Of a stretch of 6,820 nucleotides of DNA, positions 1 to 6,481 are shown piece by piece. The position numbers and the translations under genes were made by a program. Within the stretch, counting starts at the first letter, position 1; every line of letters starts with the position of its first letter. The DNA comes from an uncultured Eubacterium sp. Lineage in GTDB: Bacteria; Bacillota; Clostridia; Lachnospirales; Lachnospiraceae. Location of the stretch: contig CAJOQF010000223.1 in the NCBI GenBank assembly GCA_905236295.1, forward strand, positions 1 through 6,820, written 5' to 3'. The notes beneath the pieces were generated by a model. The model was not told the DNA's origin and searched no databases. It saw only the letters and a list, made by a program, of their open reading frames with translations.

Positions 1-814
1 ATACCGTCGTGGCTGTAGGCAGTGCCGCAACAAGCACAAAGATTTCCGATGTAAGCTCGGTATCGAATGCGGGAATAAGTTTGACCGCAACTATCGCAAG
101 CAGCGGTATGATGATCAGCCTTATGACTGCAACTATCCACATCTCCCTGCCTTTAACGATATTTTTCACCTTGAGTCTCGAAAGAGACAGTCCGACAACT
201 ATCATTGAAAGCCCTGCCGTGATATCGGACACATACCCTGCACCGGTCTGCACAATATCCGGAAGCGGTATCTGAAAAATAAAGAATATCAGACCGATCA
301 CAATGGCGATGTTGATGTTATTTAAAAACATCTTTCTAAAGCTGATCTTTTGCTTTATGTTGTAGTTTTTTGTAACAACCTTCTGTCCTATTGAAAAGAT
401 CAAAAGATTTGTCGCTATATTGGCAAAAGCGACCAACATCATGCCCTCGTCACCATAGACTCCGAGCACCAGTGGAAATCCCATGAATCCGCTGTTTGAA
501 AACATGCAGACAAACACCCAGGAACCGACATCACCTTTCGCCACATGAAATATTTTAGCCGTCAAAAATCCGAGAAACATCCCACCGATATGAAGGGCGA
601 AGGTTGCTATAAACAGCACGCCCGCATGCTTTAATATTCCGACATCAAACGGTCGTATCATCGAAAGAAAGGCCGTCGCCGGAAATGTCACCGAAACTAT
701 AAAATTCGACAGATACTGTGCTATATTTGACGGCATTATGTTTCTTCTGCCGATTATAAATCCCAAAAATACGAGGGCGAATAAAATTATCACCCTCGAA
801 GTTATAAGATACAA
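1..814 (-). CDS. AEC-family (auxin efflux carrier-like) membrane transporter, 3' end outside window
   Basis: A frame open to the window edge gives 271 codons of a very hydrophobic protein. About nine membrane-spanning stretches are visible (roughly residues 5-22, 36-54, 63-88, 97-120, 127-146, 168-184, 194-213, 226-247 and 256 onward). The segment SNSGFMGFPL at residues 106-115 resembles the conserved Asn/Gly/Pro motif of the AEC (Mem_trans) family, whose members are usually about 300-320 residues, so some 40 C-terminal residues are missing here. These carriers sit in the cytoplasmic membrane and export or exchange small organic anions; the substrate cannot be read from sequence. I chose the TTG at 814 because GAGGT lies 6 nt upstream (821-825) and the first helix begins right after it; no ATG fits. 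It follows the transglutaminase gene by 27 nt with no clear terminator, so it is probably the next gene of the same operon. Family call is confident, substrate unknown. Confidence 0.85.
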   Translation of the reverse strand, partial: MYLITSRVIILFALVFLGFIIGRRNIMPSNIAQYLSNFIVSVTFPATAFLSMIRPFDVGILKHAGVLFIATFALHIGGMFLGFLTAKIFHVAKGDVGSWVFVCMFSNSGFMGFPLVLGVYGDEGMMLVAFANIATNLLIFSIGQKVVTKNYNIKQKISFRKMFLNNINIAIVIGLIFFIFQIPLPDIVQTGAGYVSDITAGLSMIVVGLSLSRLKVKNIVKGREMWIVAVIRLIIIPLLAIVAVKLIPAFDTELTSEIFVLVAALPTATTV

Positions 815-820
815 TTTTTT

Positions 821-825
821 ACCTC
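821..825 (-). promoter_or_regulatory. Ribosome binding site supporting a TTG start for the AEC transporter
   Basis: GAGGT on the minus strand lies 6 nt before TTG at 814. The frame upstream of it holds no ATG before the in-frame stop at 842-844, which is the end of the preceding gene, so this site decides the start. Confidence 0.6.
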
Positions 826-836
826 GCTTTTCACGA

Positions 837-857
837 TAAGATTATTTTTTAATCTTA
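837..857. repeat. Perfect 8-bp inverted repeat at the transglutaminase/AEC gene junction
   Basis: TAAGATTA (837-844) and TAATCTTA (850-857) are exact reverse complements around a 5-nt T/A loop. The repeat spans the last codons and stop of the transglutaminase gene and ends about 10 nt before the AEC ribosome binding site. The stem is almost all A/T. On the minus strand it is not followed by a T-run, so it is not a standard terminator in the direction of transcription. It may be a weak intercistronic hairpin, or simply chance in A/T-rich sequence. Confidence 0.4.
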
Positions 858-2563
858 ACTTTTTTTACGGAACTGAATTCCGAATAAATCTTCTGTGTTC
901 CTATCTTTTTATAGCTTCTGACACGCACATAGTATGTCTTGTTCTTTTTAAGCTTCTTTGTGGTGTAAGAAGTCTTGCTTGTCGTTACTGTCTTAGCGGA
1001 CTTGGTAAATGCCTTGTTTAATGCATATTGAACCTGATATCCCACAGCGCCCGACGCTTTCTTGTAGCTCACCTTCAGCTTATAGCCCTTGACATTTTTT
1101 GCGGATTTGATCGTCGGCACTGCTATGGTATCATTCACCGTCTTGTAAGAGGTGTTTTTAAGCTTTCCGGGAACATATGTCACAACTTTGACTTTGCCCG
1201 GAGAATTAACTGCAAATGCTCCTGAATATTTGTTGCACCTATAATAGTTTGCAGTCGGAGTTGTCCCATCCGTCGTGTAGTAGTACCATGCATTTTTATC
1301 GCCACCGCTTATTAAAACCTGATATTTGCTGCCGGTCTTTACAAATGTAACGGTAGGTGATGTACTTATTTCACTCACCTCAGGAAGCTTGCCTTTATCG
1401 GTATAATAGTCTGATTTCGATTCTCCGTATGTAGAATCGAGCACACAGTCCATGAGAAGACCGTCCCAGAGTTCCTCCTCTACATGCGCCTTTGCATTTT
1501 CCGGATCATCCTCTATAGTATCCCAGTACTCATCACTCTTAAGAAAATAGAAGTAATTCATATCATAACCGGAATAAGTGCCATCCTCGTTATATCCACC
1601 GTCATCCCATGTAAGGTCGATATTGTACCAGTTGTCATCGATCATTACGCGATTCCACTCATGACCACCGTCTATTTCGTCATAGCTTGTGACGGCAAAA
1701 CAGTCTATACCCGCTCCGTTACAAAGAAGCTCAAACGCCGTCGAATAGCCGGCGCATACGGTCTTGTCCGTAAAAAATGTACTGTAAGCTGTCTGATCAT
1801 AAGCTCCACCATCCTTATTATATGCATCATAATCATACTCAACCATATTACAGATCTGGTCATGGAAATACTGTACTTTTTCAAGATCTGTCTGATATAC
1901 TGTGGCCTCAGCAATAAGCGAATCTGCCTTATCCTTTAACTCTTTCGTGATCTTCGCCCTCTTAGCTCCATTCTCAAAGCCTTCAGCTACCAGCGGAACA
2001 ACTATACAACCATCGCCATCTTCAAAGACCCATACCGCTGTATCCAGGAAATAAAACTGAGGATTAGTATAAAAAAACAAATAGTATAACCCTGTCAGCA
2101 AGCTGACACCCTTTTCTCCCGAGAAAGATGCCGGCGCCTCAAACAACATATCCTCTGAATAATAACAGGTGAACCCATCAGAATACTCTACCGTCAACTC
2201 AAGATCCTTATTCCCGTTGAGAATGCTGTTCGATACCTCCTCAAGGGCATCCCATACCTTTTTTTCATCCTTATTCAGCTGATTATAAACGTAGTTTGAT
2301 GAATATTTGTCCCACTCGGCATTAGCATAGCCAGCCGAACCAACGCTTGCTATTTCTTCTGCATCCGGTATATTCTTAATATCCACATCCGGCTTTTGGG
2401 TTATCGGACCATGCTTAAAAAGGCCGGTAGGTTTTCGGTTTTCTACCGTCTTTTGTGTTTCATTGTTCCCAGCCGCCCATGTAAACACAGGGGATGCTAT
2501 AGAAGCGAGCGCAATGGCTCCCGTTAATGTTGCCGTGGTCAGTTTCTTTAATAATTGGTTCAT
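842..2563 (-). CDS. Secreted transglutaminase-like protein with chitobiase-C-like and fibronectin type III domains
   Basis: The 573-residue product starts with a signal peptide: Lys at 6-7, hydrophobic core about 10-29, likely cleavage near residues 30-31. A transglutaminase-like domain covers roughly 228-320 with a full apparent Cys-His-Asp triad: Cys270 in TVCAGYS, His301 in GGHEWN and Asp316 in NIDLTWDD. Residues about 402-480 contain YYTTDGTTPT, typical of chitobiase/hexosaminidase C-terminal-like beta-sandwich modules. Residues about 482-573 read as an FN3 domain with the YYVRVRSY strand and many lysines. No sortase motif or wall-binding repeat is seen, so it is probably released or held by charge. 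Bacterial proteins of this kind may act as proteases or cross-linkers; the substrate is unknown. The ATG at 2563 is preferred over a start at 2686: GGAGG sits 7 nt upstream, the signal peptide begins there, and the longer version would run over the map coding region. It lies 13 nt after map. Confidence 0.85.
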   Translation of the reverse strand: MNQLLKKLTTATLTGAIALASIASPVFTWAAGNNETQKTVENRKPTGLFKHGPITQKPDVDIKNIPDAEEIASVGSAGYANAEWDKYSSNYVYNQLNKDEKKVWDALEEVSNSILNGNKDLELTVEYSDGFTCYYSEDMLFEAPASFSGEKGVSLLTGLYYLFFYTNPQFYFLDTAVWVFEDGDGCIVVPLVAEGFENGAKRAKITKELKDKADSLIAEATVYQTDLEKVQYFHDQICNMVEYDYDAYNKDGGAYDQTAYSTFFTDKTVCAGYSTAFELLCNGAGIDCFAVTSYDEIDGGHEWNRVMIDDNWYNIDLTWDDGGYNEDGTYSGYDMNYFYFLKSDEYWDTIEDDPENAKAHVEEELWDGLLMDCVLDSTYGESKSDYYTDKGKLPEVSEISTSPTVTFVKTGSKYQVLISGGDKNAWYYYTTDGTTPTANYYRCNKYSGAFAVNSPGKVKVVTYVPGKLKNTSYKTVNDTIAVPTIKSAKNVKGYKLKVSYKKASGAVGYQVQYALNKAFTKSAKTVTTSKTSYTTKKLKKNKTYYVRVRSYKKIGTQKIYSEFSSVKKVKIKK

Positions 2564-2570
2564 ATATTTT

Positions 2571-2575
2571 CCTCC
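2571..2575 (-). promoter_or_regulatory. Ribosome binding site for the secreted transglutaminase-like gene
   Basis: A perfect GGAGG lies 7 nt upstream of the ATG at 2563 and only 1 nt after the map stop codon (TGATGGAGG). It decides the start codon and lets ribosomes finishing map reload on the next gene. Confidence 0.8.
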
Positions 2576-2576
2576 A

Positions 2577-3446
2577 TCAGCTGCAGATAATTTCTGCGCC
2601 TGTCTCGGTGACAAGCACCTGAATCTCCCACTGTGCGGACGGCAAACCATCGTCGGTGATCGCTGTCCACTCATTTTCTTCGTCAATATATATCTTCGCC
2701 TCTCCCATATTTACCATCGGCTCGATGGTAAACATAAGTCCCGGCGCAAGAACCATCTTCGTACCCGGCTTGGTGTTGTAACCAACCCACGGATCCTCAT
2801 GAAACTCTAATCCTACTCCATGTCCGCCGATCTCCTTAACCACGGTGTAACCGTTTGCAAAGGCGTGGTCATGAACCGCAGCCCCCACATCTCCGAGGAA
2901 TCCCCACGGTTTGACCTGGGCATATCCCCTCTCAACGCACTCCTTTGTCACCCGAACCAGCTTGCGTTTTTCCTCGGATACATTTCCAATCAGGAACATA
3001 CGCGATGCATCGGAAAAATAGCCGTCAAGGATGGTAGAGCAGTCGATATTTACAATATCTCCGTCCTTGAGGATGACATCTTTTGACGGTATGCCGTGGC
3101 ATACCTCTTCATTTATGGAAGTACACACACTCTTCGGATAACCGTTGTAGTTTAGCGGAGCCGGGATACCGCCCATGCGGGTCGTCTCCTCGTATACTAT
3201 TCTGTCAATCTCCTCCGTAGACATGCCCACGCACACCTTATCCTCAAGTATATCGAGCACCTCTCTGTTTATCTTGGCGCTCTCCTTTATCTTTTCAATC
3301 TGATCCGGCAGTTTTATGAGCTTTCTGGCGGGAACTATATGTCCCTGTGCCCTCAGACTTTCAATCTTCTCATCAAACGCCTCATGACATTTTTTATATT
3401 TTTTCCCACATCCGCACCAACACGGATCATTTCTTCCTACTTTCAT
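2577..3446 (-). CDS. map: Methionine aminopeptidase, type I, with N-terminal SEC-C zinc motif
   Basis: The 289-residue cytoplasmic enzyme removes the initiator methionine from new proteins. The five metal ligands of the family are present: Asp135 and Asp146 (VNID...YFSD), His209 (GGHGVG), Glu242 (FTIEPM) and Glu274 (AQWE). His117 (EVCHGIP) and His216 (FHEDP) match the catalytic histidines. The first about 21 residues form a SEC-C motif (GRNDPCWCGCGKKYKKCH; likely zinc ligands Cys9, Cys11, Cys20, His21), the small metal-binding module known from the SecA C-terminus. This tail makes it longer than the roughly 264-residue E. coli enzyme, and SEC-C-bearing MetAPs are known in Clostridia. The ATG directly follows the preceding gene's TAA with no gap, and I see no Shine-Dalgarno sequence, so initiation probably depends on translational coupling. 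The context is not the usual ribosomal adk-map-infA cluster, so this may be a second copy in the genome (inference). Confidence 0.96.
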   Translation of the reverse strand: MKVGRNDPCWCGCGKKYKKCHEAFDEKIESLRAQGHIVPARKLIKLPDQIEKIKESAKINREVLDILEDKVCVGMSTEEIDRIVYEETTRMGGIPAPLNYNGYPKSVCTSINEEVCHGIPSKDVILKDGDIVNIDCSTILDGYFSDASRMFLIGNVSEEKRKLVRVTKECVERGYAQVKPWGFLGDVGAAVHDHAFANGYTVVKEIGGHGVGLEFHEDPWVGYNTKPGTKMVLAPGLMFTIEPMVNMGEAKIYIDEENEWTAITDDGLPSAQWEIQVLVTETGAEIICS

Positions 3447-4127
3447 TTATTCGTACCATTTCTTGTGTTCAAGTATAACGTTTCCAAAATCGACCTTATC
3501 CCAGAGTTCTTTGTCAAGCTTTACCTTATGTTTTGATAAATACAACTCTTCGTAAGTAGCTGCCTGAGCATCAAGGTTGTCGTAGAGGATATCTTCTTCC
3601 TCCGAGACAACCTTCTGAGCCTTTTCGGCCATTGCAACGTTATACATACTCTCATCAAGCTTCTCTTTGTCCACACCGAGTCTTTGAAGCTGTTCATCCG
3701 TGATGTCCTCGTAAAAGTCGGTCTTTGAATATTCCAGATCCTTCTCCTCAGAGACATCGAGAACTATCTTCTTCTCATCGGCTATACTGCAAAAGATATA
3801 GTCATGCACCGCCATATCTATAACATGCTGTTTTGCCGCAGCCCTGACGAACGAACCGTTTGTGTGGACATTCCAATACTGATTTGTGTTTTCAGGGTTG
3901 TAGACATATGCATCCGTCTCAACCTTCATCTCCTCATATGCTATATAAAACGCAATATCCTCCAGAGTAAACGGTGTATCGTCCACCGTCATGATCTGGA
4001 GGTTGAGATTCTTGTTGAATATAAAGGTTTTGTTCCTGCCTGCGCCCGAGCGCAAAAACACTACGAGCGCAAGCGCAAACACAATACCTGTAACTATCAG
4101 AATACGTATATGATTCTTTTTTTTCAT
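3447..4127 (-). CDS. Membrane-anchored protein with possible SurA/PrsA N-terminal-like domain
   Basis: The 226-residue product starts MKKKNHIRILIVTG. One N-terminal hydrophobic helix (about 8-25) acts as membrane anchor or uncleaved signal, with the rest outside the cell. It has no lipobox Cys. Residues about 44-175 are acidic and helical and include VDDTPFTLEDIAFYIAYEE, then NQYWNV, then a long amphipathic stretch ending near AMAEKAQKVV. This layout resembles the N-terminal chaperone region of SurA/PrsA-type foldases from Clostridia, but no parvulin PPIase domain follows. The similarity is my pattern judgement and is weak; otherwise it is an uncharacterised extracytoplasmic protein. The start at 4127 is chosen over an in-frame ATG at 4181 because it overlaps the upstream stop by one base (TAATG), a weak GACGAG lies 7 nt before it, and the anchor begins there. 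An 8-A run covers codons 2-4. Position right behind the hydrolase suggests help in folding or controlling it (inference). Confidence 0.7.
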   Translation of the reverse strand: MKKKNHIRILIVTGIVFALALVVFLRSGAGRNKTFIFNKNLNLQIMTVDDTPFTLEDIAFYIAYEEMKVETDAYVYNPENTNQYWNVHTNGSFVRAAAKQHVIDMAVHDYIFCSIADEKKIVLDVSEEKDLEYSKTDFYEDITDEQLQRLGVDKEKLDESMYNVAMAEKAQKVVSEEEDILYDNLDAQAATYEELYLSKHKVKLDKELWDKVDFGNVILEHKKWYE

Positions 4128-5401
4128 TATAATACTCGTCTTACTGACAATATAGTCCTGTATGTGGCTGTACCATAGCAAATTCCGGATCTTCTGCTCG
4201 CAGCGTGAACGATCTGACCGCCTCCCATATAGAGAGCCACATGTCCGCTGTAGCAGATCAGATCACCCGCCTTTGCGTTGGCGTAGCTTACTTCCGTACC
4301 GCACGAGCGCTGTTCTCCGGAAGTTCTTGGTATTGATATTCCAAAATGTGCAAATACATACTGTGTAAAGCCCGAGCAGTCCGCTCCGGTATTTGGATCT
4401 GTGCCACCCCAGACGTATGGATTTCCGACAAACTGGCAAGCGTAGGAGACTACATCTGATCCGCTGACTGATGTTGAATATCCCGGATCGGAGCCACCGC
4501 CGCCTGATGATCCGCCACCACCTGACGAGCCGCCACCTTCATTTGACGAACCTCCTCCTGATGAGGATCCACCCGATGAGGAACCGCCGCTTGAAGAGCT
4601 GCCTGAAGATGATGAGGATGAACTGCTCGAAGAGCTGCTTGCCGCCGCTGCCGCCTCAGCCTCTCTCTTTGCCTGCGCCGCCTCCTCTTTTTTGATCACT
4701 TCATTCTGTTCGTTGATAGTGGCTCTGTACTGTGCAGCAAGCTGTTTTGCCTCGGCAAGCTCGCTCTCATAACCACTCATCTCACTCTGCATCTTGCTTA
4801 GGATAGAGTTGAGTTCGCTCTCCTGCTCCTCATAGTTGGCCTGCATATCTTCAAGCTCGGCCTTCTCGTCCTCAAGCTCTTCCTTCAGATCGGCAACCTC
4901 CTTTTTGGTCGCTACAAAATCATCCAAAAGCTCTCTGTCATAGTCATATACATCCGAGTAATATTTGATCCTGTTTATTACCTCGGCTATACTGTCCGCC
5001 TCAAGGATTGATGCTATCATCGAATTGGTACCGCTTATGTACATGAAACGGATACGCTTCGACATATTGGAGTACTGACTCTTCTCCTTTTTCTCGGCTT
5101 TTTTTAATTTCTTTTTTGCAGTTTCAAGCTCGGCATTTTTTGCTTCGAGCTCATCGGCGAGGATATCCATATCCACAAGCAGACTGACAAGCTCAGCGTT
5201 CTTTGAGTCTATCTTTTCCTGGAGCGCACTCTGCTCATTTTCAATGCTTGAGATATCTCCCTGTACATCATCGAGCTTGTCCTGTGCGTTGTTGATCTTG
5301 TTTTGAGCGTCATTGATGGTCGATGCAGATGCAAATCCGGCACCGGAAAATGTCATTGATGCCGTCAATAGAACTGCTGCCAGCTTTTTAAATGGCTTCA
5401 T
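4127..5401 (-). CDS. Secreted NlpC/P60 peptidoglycan endopeptidase with PcsB/CwlO-like coiled coil
   Basis: The 424-residue protein cuts peptide bonds in peptidoglycan, probably D-Glu/gamma-linked stem-peptide bonds as in its family. A signal peptide (1-26, cleavage after ASA) is followed by a long coiled coil at about 28-115. A short non-coil segment (SKRIRFMYISGTNSMIASIL, about 114-133) matches the turn seen in PcsB/CwlO-type proteins, and a second coil runs about 155-250. A Ser/Gly linker (255-304) leads to the NlpC/P60 domain at about 314-424. The triad is visible: Cys342 (GADCSGFTQ), His387 (SGHVALYMG) and His399 (IVHAA). In PcsB/CwlO proteins the coil keeps the enzyme inactive until divisome partners such as FtsEX engage it; whether that holds here is unknown, and no ftsEX is in the window. 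AAAGGAG sits 6 nt before the ATG and abuts the previous gene's stop. The gene ends by overlapping the next start (TAATG). Confident in family and activity. Confidence 0.95.
   Translation of the reverse strand: MKPFKKLAAVLLTASMTFSGAGFASASTINDAQNKINNAQDKLDDVQGDISSIENEQSALQEKIDSKNAELVSLLVDMDILADELEAKNAELETAKKKLKKAEKKEKSQYSNMSKRIRFMYISGTNSMIASILEADSIAEVINRIKYYSDVYDYDRELLDDFVATKKEVADLKEELEDEKAELEDMQANYEEQESELNSILSKMQSEMSGYESELAEAKQLAAQYRATINEQNEVIKKEEAAQAKREAEAAAAASSSSSSSSSSSSGSSSSGGSSSGGSSSGGGSSNEGGGSSGGGGSSGGGGSDPGYSTSVSGSDVVSYACQFVGNPYVWGGTDPNTGADCSGFTQYVFAHFGISIPRTSGEQRSCGTEVSYANAKAGDLICYSGHVALYMGGGQIVHAASRRSGICYGTATYRTILSVRRVL
4490..4639 (-). repeat. Low-complexity Ser/Gly linker coding tract inside the NlpC/P60 gene
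   Basis: This stretch encodes residues 255-304, which are only Ser and Gly apart from one Asn-Glu pair (287-288). It opens with a run of 12 serines and becomes glycine-rich toward the catalytic domain. The 12-Ser run uses all six serine codons, so the DNA is not a simple microsatellite. It is a flexible tether joining the coiled coil to the hydrolase. Confidence 0.85.
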
Positions 5402-5407
5402 TTTATT

Positions 5408-5414
5408 CTCCTTT
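5408..5414 (-). promoter_or_regulatory. Ribosome binding site of the NlpC/P60 gene
   Basis: AAAGGAG lies 6 nt upstream of the ATG at 5401. Its first base is the last base of the TAA stop (5416-5414) of the molybdopterin-protein gene, so the 12-nt junction consists of little more than this site. That supports co-transcription. Confidence 0.75.
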
Positions 5415-6436
5415 TAAGCTTTTCCAAACCCGCAATTCGGGAATGTGCATACATCACACGATAAGCATAACCCACCATGCCCGTATTTGGCAAGGCTTTG
5501 TTTGTCCAAAATCTCTCCCGCCATAACTCTCGGCAGTACCAGATCGAATATGGTACGTTTGGCATACATAACGCAGCCCGGAAGGCCCATTATCGGGATG
5601 CCGTCACCGTAGTACGCAAGCAGGAACATCGCTCCCGGCAGAACTGGCGCCCCGTAGGATACGATTTGCGCTCCGGTGTCCTTGATCGCACTCGGCGTTG
5701 TGTCGTCCGGATCAACACTCATACCGCCCGTACACAATATCATATTGGCACCTTTGTCTATCCATTTGAGGATTTCAGCGGTAATCGACTGTTTTTCGTC
5801 ATCCATTATGGACTGACCGAGAACCTCTACATCATATTCCTTCAGTTTATCTCTAATGACCGGTCCGAATTTATCCTCTATCAGACCACTGTAGACTTCA
5901 CTTCCGGTAGTGATGATGGCTGCCTTCTTTTTCTCGTACGGAATGATCTCAATAAGAGGTGTATCACCCGCCGCAGCTTTTGCGCGCTCCATCTTCTCCT
6001 CCTCTATCACAAGAGGAATAACACGCATTCCGGCGATCTTGTCTCCCTTGCGTACCGGAAAATTCGAATGGGTGGTTGCGATCATCATCTCCGGTACGGA
6101 ATTTACTTTCAAAAGCCTCTCGGTATCAATCTTTAGAAGTCCGTCCACACCGGCGGTTATCTCTATCTTTCCCTCCTTGGGTTCACTCGGAATAAGATGA
6201 TCATTCTTACAGAGTCCCCAAAGGATCTCAGCTGCCTCGTCCTCATGAAGCATCCCCTCGGTTTTCTCCCACACATAGAGATGCTTTTTCCCTATGGACA
6301 AGAGTACGGGAATGTCCTCTTCGGTCACAACATGACCCTTTCTAAACCTTGCATCCTTTGTAACGCCCGGTATGATCTGGGTTATATCGTGACAGAGGAC
6401 ATGTCCGACAGCCTGTTTTGTATCTATGAGTTTCAA
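5414..6436 (-). CDS. MoeA/MogA-like molybdopterin-binding protein with C-terminal four-Cys tail
   Basis: The 340-residue protein carries a MogA/MoaB-type molybdopterin-binding fold at about 170-305. Landmarks are IITTGSEVYSG (174-184), CTGGMSVDPDDTTPSAI (235-251), the SYGAPVLPGAM strand (260-270) and GLPGCVMY (284-291). In this family the fold binds molybdopterin or adenylyl-molybdopterin during molybdenum (or tungsten) insertion. The N-terminal 165 residues are only loosely MoeA-like, and the protein is shorter than MoeA (about 400), so it fits the MoeA_like side family better than true MoeA. The end is unusual: Cys324, 327, 330 and 335 form CX2CX2CX4C followed by GFGKA, which could hold an iron-sulfur cluster or zinc. 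The start is TTG at 6436, with GGAGG 7 nt upstream and no nearby ATG. It is first after the promoter at 6482-6511. No molybdoenzyme or other cofactor gene is in view, so its client is unknown. Confidence 0.88.
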   Translation of the reverse strand: MKLIDTKQAVGHVLCHDITQIIPGVTKDARFRKGHVVTEEDIPVLLSIGKKHLYVWEKTEGMLHEDEAAEILWGLCKNDHLIPSEPKEGKIEITAGVDGLLKIDTERLLKVNSVPEMMIATTHSNFPVRKGDKIAGMRVIPLVIEEEKMERAKAAAGDTPLIEIIPYEKKKAAIITTGSEVYSGLIEDKFGPVIRDKLKEYDVEVLGQSIMDDEKQSITAEILKWIDKGANMILCTGGMSVDPDDTTPSAIKDTGAQIVSYGAPVLPGAMFLLAYYGDGIPIMGLPGCVMYAKRTIFDLVLPRVMAGEILDKQSLAKYGHGGLCLSCDVCTFPNCGFGKA

Positions 6437-6443
6437 ACGTTTG

Positions 6444-6448
6444 CCTCC
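6444..6448 (-). promoter_or_regulatory. Ribosome binding site deciding the TTG start of the molybdopterin-protein gene
   Basis: A perfect GGAGG is spaced 7 nt from TTG at 6436. No ATG or GTG in the right frame lies near it, and the encoded MKLIDTKQAVG matches the usual start of MoeA-like proteins. Confidence 0.75.
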
Positions 6449-6481
6449 GTCTTATACTATATCTCTTTTTTACCACCCTTT

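Noticed and set aside
9..275. Plus-strand open frame of 88 codons
   Set aside because: It is the complement of the AEC transporter, whose minus-strand reading gives continuous membrane helices and the family motif.
1484..1939. Plus-strand open frame rich in Ile and Val that looks membrane-like
   Set aside because: It is antisense to the transglutaminase domain with its intact triad; the hydrophobicity arises from complementing Asp/Tyr/Asn codons.
2564..2686. A longer transglutaminase gene starting at 2686 inside map
   Set aside because: The extra 41 residues are a shadow of the map coding sequence and precede an evident signal peptide; GGAGG 7 nt before the ATG at 2563 fixes the start there.
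4121..4126. Phase variation through the 8-A run at the start of the membrane-anchored protein gene
   Set aside because: AAA AAA AAG after the start codon is ordinary in signal peptides and anchors; a single intact frame gives no evidence of switching.
3804..4178. Plus-strand open frame of 124 codons
   Set aside because: It is antisense to the membrane-anchored protein gene, has no ribosome site and shows no recognisable motif.
4128..4181. An 18-residue longer N-terminus for the membrane-anchored protein, starting at 4181
   Set aside because: It would lie within the catalytic domain coding region of the hydrolase, and the TAATG junction at 4127 with the membrane anchor right after it is the better start.
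5477..6136. Long open frame of 219 codons on the plus strand
   Set aside because: It is antisense to the confidently identified molybdopterin-protein gene, shows no domain or signal, and its composition is that of a reverse-strand shadow.
6437..6480. Riboswitch (for example a molybdenum-cofactor element) in the leader of the molybdopterin-protein gene
   Set aside because: The leader is only about 40 nt and shows no long stems; known Moco elements are far longer.
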